In this document: positions 8,839-16,046 of the stretch, piece after piece | How positions within the stretch are numbered: the stretch's first letter is position 1 | How the letters are laid out: each line of letters starts with the position of its first letter | Assembly (NCBI GenBank): GCA_021201185.1 | Contig: JAJQFJ010000030.1 | Location: 1 to 52,179 of the forward strand | DNA length: 52,179 nucleotides | Origin: Clostridiales bacterium | GTDB taxonomy: Bacteria > Bacillota > Clostridia > Oscillospirales > Oscillospiraceae | Direction of reading: 5' to 3' | Translations under genes and position numbers: made by a program | The notes under the pieces: generated by a model | Databases searched by the model: none | Told to the model about the DNA's origin: nothing | Seen by the model: the letters and a program-made list of their open reading frames with translations, nothing else

Positions 8839-9101
8839 AGCGCGCCCTCCTTTCGCTGCCAGTCTGTACCCATTATAGCACGCAGGTGGAGGTAATGCTA
8901 CTATAGGAGTCCATTCTAATCAGGCCGGCGGAAGGTTGAAGGCGCCAAACGCACAGGGCGGTCCAGGACCGTACTACCTGGTTCCAAATATAGACCAAAG
9001 CCCTACGAAAAAGGCACGGTAAGATGCCATTTCTCTTTCCCAGGGGTGTAACGTATGATGGACAGACTTGCACCCGGGCTTTTCCATACAATGCCCTCCC
9101 G
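8839..9101. other. Divergent intergenic region upstream of the LytTR operon
   Basis: Between the leftward regulator gene and the rightward sortase promoter. The leftward strand carries a TATAAT -10 box (8874-8879) about 35 bases before the regulator start, with no good -35. I see no gene or strong repeat in the rest. Confidence 0.4.
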
Positions 9102-9130
9102 TTGCAATTTCTGTCTGGTTCCGCTATAAT
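9102..9130 (+). promoter_or_regulatory. Sigma-A promoter of the sortase gene
   Basis: TTGCAA (9102-9107), exactly 17 bases, TATAAT (9125-9130). The start codon follows 80 bases later with GGAGGT upstream. Confidence 0.75.
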
Positions 9131-9209
9131 GTGCTTGTGACCCATTCCTGGATGATGAACGGATTGATTTGGTCCCGGCATAAAAGCCGGCATACGGAGG
9201 TCATCTGAT

Positions 9210-10010
9210 ATGAAACGATTCTTTTACTGGCTGGCGCTGCTGTTGTGCGTTGTGGTGTTCGGCGTCTGTGCCTGGCAGATCTGGGGCATCGTCAGCGAGT
9301 ACAACGCAGGGACCACCCTTTATGAGGAAGCTGCCACACAGTTCGTCACCGTTCTGGAGCCGGAGGAGGAGACGACCGACCGGGAGACCGGCTCTGACGC
9401 AGAGGAGACGCAGGCGACTGAGACGGCAGAGGAGCAGGGGAGCGGTGCTCCCATCTCAGTGGACTTTGACGCTCTGCTGGCGGCGAATCCGGATGTGGTG
9501 GGGTGGCTCTACTGTCCGGACACCGTAATTAACTACCCTATCCTGCAAGGAGCGTCCAACGACACCTATCTCCACCACATGGTAGACGGGAGCTATAACT
9601 CCGCCGGGAGCATCTTCCTGGACTACCGCAATGCCTCCGACTTTTCCGACGCCAATTCCATCCTCTATGGCCACAATATGAAAAACGAGTCCATGTTCGG
9701 CACCCTGGACAAATACAAGAAGCAGAGCTATTACGACGAGCACCCGGTGCTGTGGCTGCTGACACCCACATGCAGCTACCGGCTGGATATCATCGGCGGC
9801 TGTGTGCTGAACGCAGGCAGCGATTTCTACAATTCTCTCCTCTGGGGAGATGATGTGGAGGGCCAGATCAACTACATCCTGTCCCATTCCACCTTTGACG
9901 CCAGCACAGAGTGGGACGGGGAGAGCAACGTCATCTCCCTCTCCACCTGCTCCTATGAGTATGACAACGCCCGGTATGTCCTCCTCTGCGTGCCCGTGCC
10001 GGTGGATTAA
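9210..10010 (+). CDS. srtB: Class B sortase
   Basis: Membrane-anchored cysteine transpeptidase of 266 aa that would cut a sorting signal in secreted proteins and join them to the cell wall or to pilus subunits. An N-terminal signal anchor (residues ~5-28) and an acidic, low-complexity linker (~50-80) precede the sortase fold. The catalytic triad is visible: His155 (YGHNMK), Cys247 (LSTCSYE) and Arg255 (NARYVL). Motifs NYPILQG and GSIFLDYR fit class B. It has its own promoter and terminator, so it is monocistronic. No LPXTG- or NPQTN-type substrate is encoded in the window. Confidence 0.92.
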   Translation: MKRFFYWLALLLCVVVFGVCAWQIWGIVSEYNAGTTLYEEAATQFVTVLEPEEETTDRETGSDAEETQATETAEEQGSGAPISVDFDALLAANPDVVGWLYCPDTVINYPILQGASNDTYLHHMVDGSYNSAGSIFLDYRNASDFSDANSILYGHNMKNESMFGTLDKYKKQSYYDEHPVLWLLTPTCSYRLDIIGGCVLNAGSDFYNSLLWGDDVEGQINYILSHSTFDASTEWDGESNVISLSTCSYEYDNARYVLLCVPVPVD

Positions 10011-10024
10011 GCGCAAAGACCCAA

Positions 10025-10073
10025 AAAGATACCGTATTTCCCACTTGAACCGGGAAATACGGTATCTTTCTAT
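10025..10073. terminator. Bidirectional terminator between sortase and CYTH-fusion genes
   Basis: An 18-bp perfect stem (10025-10042 with 10052-10069) and 9-base loop, flanked by A-rich and T-rich ends, lies between convergent genes and can serve both strands. Confidence 0.9.
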
Positions 10074-10076
10074 CTG

Positions 10077-11174
10077 TCAGTCAATGGTCCGCCGGGCCAG
10101 GGCGGCGTTCATATAGTGCTCGTCCCCGGTGACCTCACGAATGACGTGCAGCTGTTCCGGGAAGCGGATGTCGTCCTCCTTCTTGCTGGTCTCGATGTTG
10201 GCGATGGCCTGATCGTGCCAGAAGGGGTAGACGTCGATCTCGAAGTACTGGTTGCCATAGGTCAGGCAGTAGCGGGTCTTGCGGATCTGGCGGAGGGTGG
10301 TGTCCGCATCCATCAGCAGAGTGAGATATTCCTCCTGAGACAGGCGGCGCTCCGTCTCGATCCACTGATGATCGTTCACCCGACTCCTGGTGGTCTGGAA
10401 ATAGATGTAGTGACCTGCCGTTCCACGTTGCCGCACCCGTACCTCATCGCTGTTGGAGGATTTCAGATAGGTCTGAATGACCTCCACCCGCTGGCAGTTG
10501 GGGGTGGACTCCAGCCATTGGATGTCCGGGTATTCAATGAGAAATTTACGGTCGGTCTCGTTGAGGGCCGGTTCTCCCAGGGCGGCGGCGATCTCGGTGA
10601 TGAGCCGTTCCATCTTCACCTCGAAGTCGGTGGCGTTGTCAATGACCCGCAGATGGGGATGTCCCGTCCAGGAGGCGATAATCTTGTCGTCCAGGGCGAT
10701 GGCCTGGTCTACCGTCTCAATGCGGGCGGCGTTGTTGGCGGTGGTGTAGAACTCCTGGGCGCCCTTGGCCGCTGTGACCAGATGAAAGACCGCGTCGTAG
10801 TTGTCCCGGAGGGTGATCTCGTCCGAGTGGACGAACTCCAGCACCTCGTTAAATTCCGCCTGGGTCATATACGCCTTGTTGTCCAGAGCGCCCCGGTCGC
10901 AGACGATGAGGATCTTGTCCCCGGGCATGGTCCGTGCTGCCTGCTCGAACAGCTGCTCCTTCACCATCTGGAGCTTCACCTGGCATTTCTGATAGTCTAC
11001 ATTGGTTCCGCAGGTCCAGGGAGCCACGCCGCCGGTGATGAACTCTGTGGCCGTCTCCGGCACGAAGAGCACGGTATACCCTCTCTGGGTGAAGTTGTTC
11101 TGAATCCAGCTCATGGCTGTGGTCTTGCCTGCGCACGGCCCGCCGGTCACGACGATCTTTGAGATAGTACCCAT
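10077..11174 (-). CDS. P-loop AAA-type ATPase fused to a CYTH-like domain
   Basis: A 365-aa two-domain protein. The N-terminal half (1-~190) is a small nucleoside-kinase-like P-loop domain with Walker A GGPCAGKT (11-18) and ILIVCDRGALDN as a Walker-B-like strand. The C-terminal half (~200-365) resembles a CYTH/triphosphate tunnel domain, with alternating charged strands (QRVEVIQTYL, VRVRQRG, YCLTYGNQYFEIDVYPFW). The start at 11174 has GGAGGAGG upstream; ATG 11177 is the adjacent alternative. A role in nucleotide or polyphosphate metabolism is inferred from the folds; no specific reaction is known to me. It is monocistronic. Confidence 0.75.
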   Translation of the reverse strand: MGTISKIVVTGGPCAGKTTAMSWIQNNFTQRGYTVLFVPETATEFITGGVAPWTCGTNVDYQKCQVKLQMVKEQLFEQAARTMPGDKILIVCDRGALDNKAYMTQAEFNEVLEFVHSDEITLRDNYDAVFHLVTAAKGAQEFYTTANNAARIETVDQAIALDDKIIASWTGHPHLRVIDNATDFEVKMERLITEIAAALGEPALNETDRKFLIEYPDIQWLESTPNCQRVEVIQTYLKSSNSDEVRVRQRGTAGHYIYFQTTRSRVNDHQWIETERRLSQEEYLTLLMDADTTLRQIRKTRYCLTYGNQYFEIDVYPFWHDQAIANIETSKKEDDIRFPEQLHVIREVTGDEHYMNAALARRTID

Positions 11175-11228
11175 CATTTTCCTCCTCCAGAACGGCCGCC
11201 ATACCGTCCTGAGCTGTTTTACAAACAG

Positions 11229-11257
11229 ATTATAACATATTTTCCTATTCTGTACAA
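11229..11257 (-). promoter_or_regulatory. Promoter of the P-loop/CYTH gene
   Basis: On the leftward strand TTGTAC, 17 bases, TATAAT (+ strand 11229-11234 for the -10), about 55 bases before the start. The -10 is perfect, the -35 matches only in TTG. Confidence 0.5.
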
Positions 11258-11541
11258 TTGCCAGTGTAAAATTCTGTCTGGCAGGGGAGGAGGGGAGAGA
11301 GTGGCGACCGGGCGGAGCAACATGGGGCTGTAACGCCGACCCGGTGAAAAGGTAACAATTCGGTGACAGGCCTGAAGAACGAAGCGAGGGGCAACGGGAA
11401 ACGGCGGGAAACGAGGGGCGCAGGCCGCACCGCCTGGCGGCCCTCCGAAGGCATCCTGACCAATCACAGCTGACGACCGCGATGCAGATGCAGCGGGAGC
11501 AGGGGAGTGGAAAGAGGGGGAGAAGGCGCACTGACTCACTG
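11258..11541. other. Intergenic stretch without recognisable gene
   Basis: About 280 GC-rich bases between the CYTH-fusion promoter and the TTTACAT repeat cluster. Open frames here lack ribosome binding sites and recognisable protein motifs. I see nothing I can name. Confidence 0.4.
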
Positions 11542-11610
11542 TTACATATATGTAAGGCCATAATACTTTACACATATTAGAACATGTAAAGAATAACAGC
11601 TTTACATGCA
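11542..11610. repeat. Cluster of TTTACAT-type inverted repeats (operator-like)
   Basis: A perfect 14-bp palindrome TTACATATATGTAA (11542-11555) is followed by CTTTACA (11566-11572) paired with TGTAAAG (11585-11591), and by a 9-bp inverted repeat CATGTAAAG/CTTTACATG (11583-11591 with 11600-11608). The AT-rich block stands out in GC-rich surroundings. It looks like a multi-site repressor binding region, but no promoter of a nearby gene is obviously controlled by it. Confidence 0.5.
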
Positions 11611-11662
11611 TTAAAAAGTGCCTGTTTCAGACTTGTTCAGCAAAATTTCCAACTGTACGAAG

Positions 11663-12400
11663 TCAAAATACGACGAAGGACTGCCATGCAAACCCCATGA
11701 TCCCGGCAAACTCCACCACGTACCAGTCCTGGTACTCGTTCCAGACGGTCAGCTCCGCCCCGTCGTAGGCACTTGCCAGAATCTGGGAGGCGGTGCCGGG
11801 CCGCTCCCGGATATTCAGACTGCCCCAGGTCAGACTGACTCTCCCCTGCCGGGCGGGCTGAGGCGTGAGGACGGGGAGACCGAAATATGCCGACACGCTG
11901 CCGCTGACATTCTGAGCGATTTCCCCGGTGTGGGTCTGGAGCCAGACGGCGTCCTGGGTGTTGTCATGATAGGCCAGCTCCACGAGAACGGCGGGAGCAC
12001 GCACCTTCGCCACCTCGCCGATGGTGGTGGTGGGCTCCGCACTCACTAGGTCCGGGTCGGGATAGATCTCCCGCAGTCCCGCTGCCGCCAGCTCCGCAAA
12101 ACGCCTCCCCCTTATGGAGCCGGGATAGTAGTAGACGACAGAGCCCTGTAACGTGCCGGACAGGAACTCCGGGGCGGCGTTGGAGTGGAGGGCCAGATGC
12201 AGGTCATAATTCCCCTCGTTGGAGGCCTGGATACACTGGGCGGCGGTCATATCCGTCCGGTTCCGGGTGACGGTGACGCCGCTGGCCCGGAGATACGGCT
12301 CCATCTGGTCGGCGATGAGGTTCATATACTGTTCCTCGTTGCCGCCGGTGACATAGGGGTTGAACTCCTGGGTGGAGGGGGAGAGATAGAGCAGCGACAT
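11663..12400 (-). CDS. N-acetylmuramoyl-L-alanine amidase with C-terminal SH3-like domain
   Basis: Peptidoglycan amidase of 245 aa. The Amidase_3-like domain (1-~180) contains the zinc Glu22/Glu23 region, LHLALHSNA with His72, and the catalytic Glu141 in VLVELAYHD. A bacterial SH3-type wall-binding domain follows (~188-245: LNIRERPG...). GAGGAGG precedes the ATG. Two oddities: there is no signal peptide, and the usual first zinc-binding GHGG segment is replaced by YLSPSTQEFN, so one metal ligand must come from elsewhere (perhaps His68). A spore-lytic, phage-derived or autolytic role all remain possible. Confidence 0.8.
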   Translation of the reverse strand: MSLLYLSPSTQEFNPYVTGGNEEQYMNLIADQMEPYLRASGVTVTRNRTDMTAAQCIQASNEGNYDLHLALHSNAAPEFLSGTLQGSVVYYYPGSIRGRRFAELAAAGLREIYPDPDLVSAEPTTTIGEVAKVRAPAVLVELAYHDNTQDAVWLQTHTGEIAQNVSGSVSAYFGLPVLTPQPARQGRVSLTWGSLNIRERPGTASQILASAYDGAELTVWNEYQDWYVVEFAGIMGFAWQSFVVF

Positions 12401-12571
12401 GGAAGGGCCTCCTCACGGCGTTGATAGGCCATCCTATGCGGAGAAGCAGTCTCCGGACACAAAATTTTTTTGAAAAAGGCAGTTTTGATGCAGCGATTTC
12501 CGGGCCCCATGCGTATGATAAACAGAGAATACACAAGGCTGACCAAAATAGATCAGAGAGGAGCAATGAAA

Positions 12572-13576
12572 ATGAATATGAAACGGATGAAATGGCTTGC
12601 GGCGGCAATGGCCCTGCTGCTGGCACTGGGACTGGTCTCCTGCGGCAGCGTATCAAACATATCGGCGGACAGCTCGTCGGCGGAGAAAACTTCGGTCACG
12701 AATGCGGCGGCGGATACGGTGGAGTACGGATACAGCGAGGCGTACGATGTGGCCGAGACAGAGGAGGCGGACACAGCCGAGAGCACCGGGAGTCTGGCGG
12801 ACAGCTACGACTCCAGTCAGGTGAAGCTGATCTACACCGCCTGGGTGGACGTGGAGGTGCTGGACTTCGACGCGGCTGTGAGCGGGCTGGAGGCTCTGGT
12901 GGATGAGCTGGGCGGCTACTGCGAGTCCTCCTATCTGAGCAACTACAGCAGCGGCCGATACGCCTCCTACACCGTCCGGGTGCCACAGGAGCAGTACCGG
13001 GCTTTCCTGGACGCCTGGTCAGAGTCGGACAACTGCCACCTGCTCAGCCGGGAAGAAGATGTGGACGACGTGGGGACGGAGTACTTCGACCTGGAGACCC
13101 GCCTGAACACCCTGAATACCAAGATGGAGCGGCTCCAGGCCCTTCTGGCACAGGCGGAGGAGATGGCGGACATCATCGCCCTGGAGAGCGAGATCAGCGA
13201 CACGGAGTATGAGATCGAGTACTACACCTCTCAGTTGAACCGGTATGACAGCCTGATTAATTACTCCACCGTCTACCTGACCATCGACGAGGTGATCGAG
13301 TTGACGGAGGACGAGGAGCAGAGCCTGGGGGCCAGACTGCTGCAAAATCTGCGCTGGGGCGCGGAGAGCTTTGTGGACGGCCTGGAGGAATTTGCCGTGT
13401 GGCTGGCCCGGAACCTGATCCAGCTGATCATCACGGCCATTGTGGCGGCGGTCTTTGTGGTCGCCATCGTACGGATGTGCAGGAAGCGGAAACGGACAGG
13501 GAAGAGGACTGAAAATAATCAGACGTCTCCCACAAAACCGGAACCGGCGGAGAGCGAGACCAAGACAAAAGAGTAA
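12572..13576 (+). CDS. DUF4349 domain-containing lipoprotein
   Basis: A 334-aa membrane-attached lipoprotein of unknown function. The signal peptide ends in a lipobox with Cys24 (LGLVSCGS). A Ser/Glu-rich linker leads to the DUF4349 domain (~85-290), which has an extracytoplasmic fold with a central coiled coil (ETRLNTLNTKMERLQALLAQ region). A transmembrane helix (~292-315) and a basic tail follow. The start at 12572 is 8 bases from AGGAG; ATG 12566 is too close. It has its own terminator. Proteins of this family have no established activity; a cell-surface sensing or scaffolding role is only a guess. Confidence 0.85.
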   Translation: MNMKRMKWLAAAMALLLALGLVSCGSVSNISADSSSAEKTSVTNAAADTVEYGYSEAYDVAETEEADTAESTGSLADSYDSSQVKLIYTAWVDVEVLDFDAAVSGLEALVDELGGYCESSYLSNYSSGRYASYTVRVPQEQYRAFLDAWSESDNCHLLSREEDVDDVGTEYFDLETRLNTLNTKMERLQALLAQAEEMADIIALESEISDTEYEIEYYTSQLNRYDSLINYSTVYLTIDEVIELTEDEEQSLGARLLQNLRWGAESFVDGLEEFAVWLARNLIQLIITAIVAAVFVVAIVRMCRKRKRTGKRTENNQTSPTKPEPAESETKTKE

Positions 13577-13577
13577 C

Positions 13578-13611
13578 AAAAGGCGCAGGGGCCTCGGTCC
13601 CTGCGCCTTTT
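13578..13611. terminator. Bidirectional terminator between DUF4349 gene and rsmA
   Basis: A perfect 13-bp stem (13578-13590 with 13599-13611) has an 8-base loop, with A4 at one end and T4 at the other, between convergent genes. Confidence 0.9.
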
Positions 13612-13629
13612 GCATACTGTTATCAATGG

Positions 13630-14511
13630 TTATACATTCTGGCTTCCGTTCAGCAGCTCGCCCAGCCGGTTGGACAGCCGGGCAAACTCCTCCAGGCTCA
13701 GGGTCTCCCCCCGCACCGAGTCGGAGAAGCCGCAGCCGGTCAGGGCATCTGCCAGCTCCTCCCGGGACAGCTCTCCCTGGAAGGCGGAAGCCAGCCCGTT
13801 GAGCAGCTTCTTTCGCCGCTGGGCGAAAGAGGCCCGGATGGTGCGGAACAGCAGTTCCCGATCCTGCACCCGGACGGCGGGCTCCGGCAGCACCTCCATG
13901 CGGACCACAGCAGAGGTCACCTTGGGAGCGGGAAGAAAACACTCCGGCGGCACCTCCAGGACGACGGAGCAGGCGGCGTAATACTGACAGAGCAGGGTGA
14001 ACGCCCCATAGTCCCCCGTCCCCGGCCGGGCGCAGATGCGCCGGGCCACCTCCCGCTGCACCAGAACGGTGACAGAGCGAAACAGACCGCTCTCCAGCAG
14101 ACGGGTGAGCACCGGGGTGGTGATGTTGTAGGGCAGATTGGCACAGACCAGGGGCGTCAATCCATCAAATCGCTCCCGGACCAGGGCCTCCAGCTCCAGC
14201 TTCATGATGTCCCCGGGGACAACCTCTGTGTTCGGATAGGGGGAGAGCGTCTCCTTCAAAATGGGCAGCAGGGACTTGTCCAGCTCCACCGAGACCACTC
14301 TGCCCGCCTGCTGGGCCAGGTGGACGGTGAGGGTGCCGATGCCCGGCCCGATCTCCAGCACGCCGCAGGAACGGTCCGCCCCGGAGGCAGCGGCGATTTC
14401 CCGGGGAATTTCCGGGGCGATGAGAAAGTTTTGCCCCATGGATTTGGAGAAGTGAAAGCCGTAGCGGGCCAGCAGCGCCCGGAGCTGATGTTCGTCACAG
14501 AGTTCCATCAT
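13630..14511 (-). CDS. rsmA: 16S rRNA (adenine(1518)-N6/adenine(1519)-N6)-dimethyltransferase
   Basis: RsmA/KsgA dimethylates two adjacent adenines near the 3' end of 16S rRNA during 30S maturation. The 293-aa protein shows KSMGQNFL at the N-terminus, SAM motif I VLEIGPGIGTLT, the acidic VELDK, catalytic NLPYNI and a C-terminal helical domain, all as expected. AAAGG lies about 8 bases before ATG 14511; a longer frame to 14562 lacks a binding site. A YabE-like 3D-domain gene lies just upstream on the same strand, as in Bacillus subtilis (yabE-rnmV-ksgA), but rnmV is not between them here. Confidence 0.95.
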   Translation of the reverse strand: MMELCDEHQLRALLARYGFHFSKSMGQNFLIAPEIPREIAAASGADRSCGVLEIGPGIGTLTVHLAQQAGRVVSVELDKSLLPILKETLSPYPNTEVVPGDIMKLELEALVRERFDGLTPLVCANLPYNITTPVLTRLLESGLFRSVTVLVQREVARRICARPGTGDYGAFTLLCQYYAACSVVLEVPPECFLPAPKVTSAVVRMEVLPEPAVRVQDRELLFRTIRASFAQRRKKLLNGLASAFQGELSREELADALTGCGFSDSVRGETLSLEEFARLSNRLGELLNGSQNV

Positions 14512-14590
14512 AATACCAGCCTTTCGGTCAAAATGGGATCGCCTGTACATCATACCAGACAACGGAACAAAAGAAAAGCGTCAAAACACC

Positions 14591-14626
14591 AAAACCCGGA
14601 CAGACTCAAAAGCCTGTCCGGGTTTT
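14591..14626 (-). terminator. Terminator of the YabE-like gene
   Basis: A 13-bp perfect stem (14591-14603 with 14614-14626) starts with A4 and ends with T4. Placed between two leftward genes, it separates the YabE-like transcript from rsmA. Confidence 0.85.
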
Positions 14627-14654
14627 ACCTGAAAAGGGAAGGGGAGAGAAGAAA

Positions 14655-15749
14655 TCAATCCTCCACCGTGCCGGTGATGACATAGGCCACCACGTTCCGA
14701 CGACCAAAGTTGATGCAGGTGGAGCGGGAGGTCATGTACAAATCTACATCGTTGTTGTCGATGGCCCCGCCGCAGTCACCGGCCACGGCGATGCCGTAGA
14801 CAAAGCTGCCGTCGGCGGACATGATGAACATCTTGGTGCCGTAGGGGATGTAGTCCGGATCGACTGCTACCACGCCCACCCGGGCCAGACAGCCGGTAGA
14901 ACAGATGGCTCCGGAACGGGCGGTGTAGGCGGTGGCGTTCAGCGTCAGCGTACCGGAGAAGGTGTAGGTGTCGCCCTCGGAGGTGGTGAAGGTGCCCGCC
15001 TCATCGTCAATGTTGGTGATGTACTCGCTGGTGGTGCTGTAGCCGGTGGGCTTTTCAAAGCTGACCCTGGTGCCGTAGGAGACTACCTCGTCCACCGGGT
15101 CGGTGACGGTGGTGGACACCTGCTCGTAAACAGGCTCCTGGCCGTCCAGCTCGATTACCCGATAGGTGACGTTGGTACTGCCCTCCACGCCCTCGGTGGT
15201 GACAGCCTCGGTGCCCCGCTCCATCTCGGTATCAGCCTGGCGAACGGAGGAATAAGCGATGGGAGTGCTCTCGGTGACATAGGTGACGGTGGCCCGGGTG
15301 ACCTCAATGAAGTCGATGTCGCTGTCCAGAACAGTGTCCGGGTCCACAGATACCTGGTCATATTCCCCTAACTGGATGTTCAAATGCTCCAGCACATCGG
15401 CCACGGTGTCGTGGGTCTCGGCGAGGGTGGAGGTGGTGACGCCGTCACAGACGACGGTCACATACTGTCTCCGGGTGATGGACAGGCTGACCACCTCATC
15501 GCTGGAGGAGGTCTCCAGCACATCCAGGTCGGAGTAGACCACTCCGGCCTCGTCCAGCACGTCGGAAAGCTCCACTGCGTCAGAGGAAATGGTGTATTGC
15601 TCGTCTCCGTCAGTGATCTCATATGTAGTAGTGGCGGTGGCGGGAATATTACACAGCAGCAGAACGGCCAGCGCAGTGAGGACAAACACCCCGGCGCGGG
15701 CGGCGGCCTTTGACCGCTGTAAACATAATGCAAAATGATGCGTTGTCAT
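14655..15749 (-). CDS. YabE-like cell-wall protein: DUF348 repeats, G5 domain, 3D domain
   Basis: Secreted or membrane-tethered wall hydrolase of 364 aa. An N-terminal hydrophobic segment (~18-36) is followed by two DUF348 modules (~45-150), a G5 domain (~165-245) and a C-terminal 3D domain (~265-364). The conserved aspartates of the 3D domain lie in VDPDYIPYGT, GDCGGAIDNNDVDLY; this fold is shared with lytic transglycosylases such as MltA and Rpf/Sps proteins. AAGGAGG precedes ATG 15749. A strong promoter lies 87 bases upstream. Expected role: peptidoglycan remodelling or resuscitation, possibly spore-related. Confidence 0.88.
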   Translation of the reverse strand: MTTHHFALCLQRSKAAARAGVFVLTALAVLLLCNIPATATTTYEITDGDEQYTISSDAVELSDVLDEAGVVYSDLDVLETSSSDEVVSLSITRRQYVTVVCDGVTTSTLAETHDTVADVLEHLNIQLGEYDQVSVDPDTVLDSDIDFIEVTRATVTYVTESTPIAYSSVRQADTEMERGTEAVTTEGVEGSTNVTYRVIELDGQEPVYEQVSTTVTDPVDEVVSYGTRVSFEKPTGYSTTSEYITNIDDEAGTFTTSEGDTYTFSGTLTLNATAYTARSGAICSTGCLARVGVVAVDPDYIPYGTKMFIMSADGSFVYGIAVAGDCGGAIDNNDVDLYMTSRSTCINFGRRNVVAYVITGTVED

Positions 15750-15835
15750 AGGTGCCTCCTTGGGGAGAAACAGGGAAAAGGGGGAGGAACAGTCGAAGCG
15801 CGCTGTAATTTTTGTTACCACGTTTGACTACGGAA

Positions 15836-15864
15836 AGTATACACCCAAAACGAGACTTTGTCAA
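15836..15864 (-). promoter_or_regulatory. Sigma-A promoter of the YabE-like gene
   Basis: Leftward strand: TTGACA, exactly 17 bases, TATACT. The leader of about 80 bases is too short to hold the c-di-AMP riboswitch often found before such wall hydrolases. Confidence 0.8.
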
Positions 15865-15881
15865 TAAAAAGTTTGAAAAAA

Positions 15882-15901
15882 CGTCAGTTATGGTAAACTG
15901 A
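15882..15901 (-). terminator. Weak terminator candidate after the MocR gene
   Basis: Leftward strand: a 6-bp stem TCAGTT/AACTGA (15884-15889 with 15896-15901) followed by CGTTTTTT. Short, so only a candidate. Confidence 0.35.
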
Positions 15902-16046
15902 AAAACTTTTGTAGTGAAAAATACACAGAAGTGCGGCGAAGATGGGCGAAAAGAATACAAAAAGAGTAACAAAAAGTTACAGGAGCACGCAGTATAGCCG
16001 GGACAGGACGGGAGAGAGACAGATGCAGAAACAGGAAGACAGGTCG

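Noticed and set aside
15750..15836. c-di-AMP (ydaO) riboswitch before the YabE-like gene
   Set aside because: The leader is only about 80 bases, far too short, and lacks the conserved elements.
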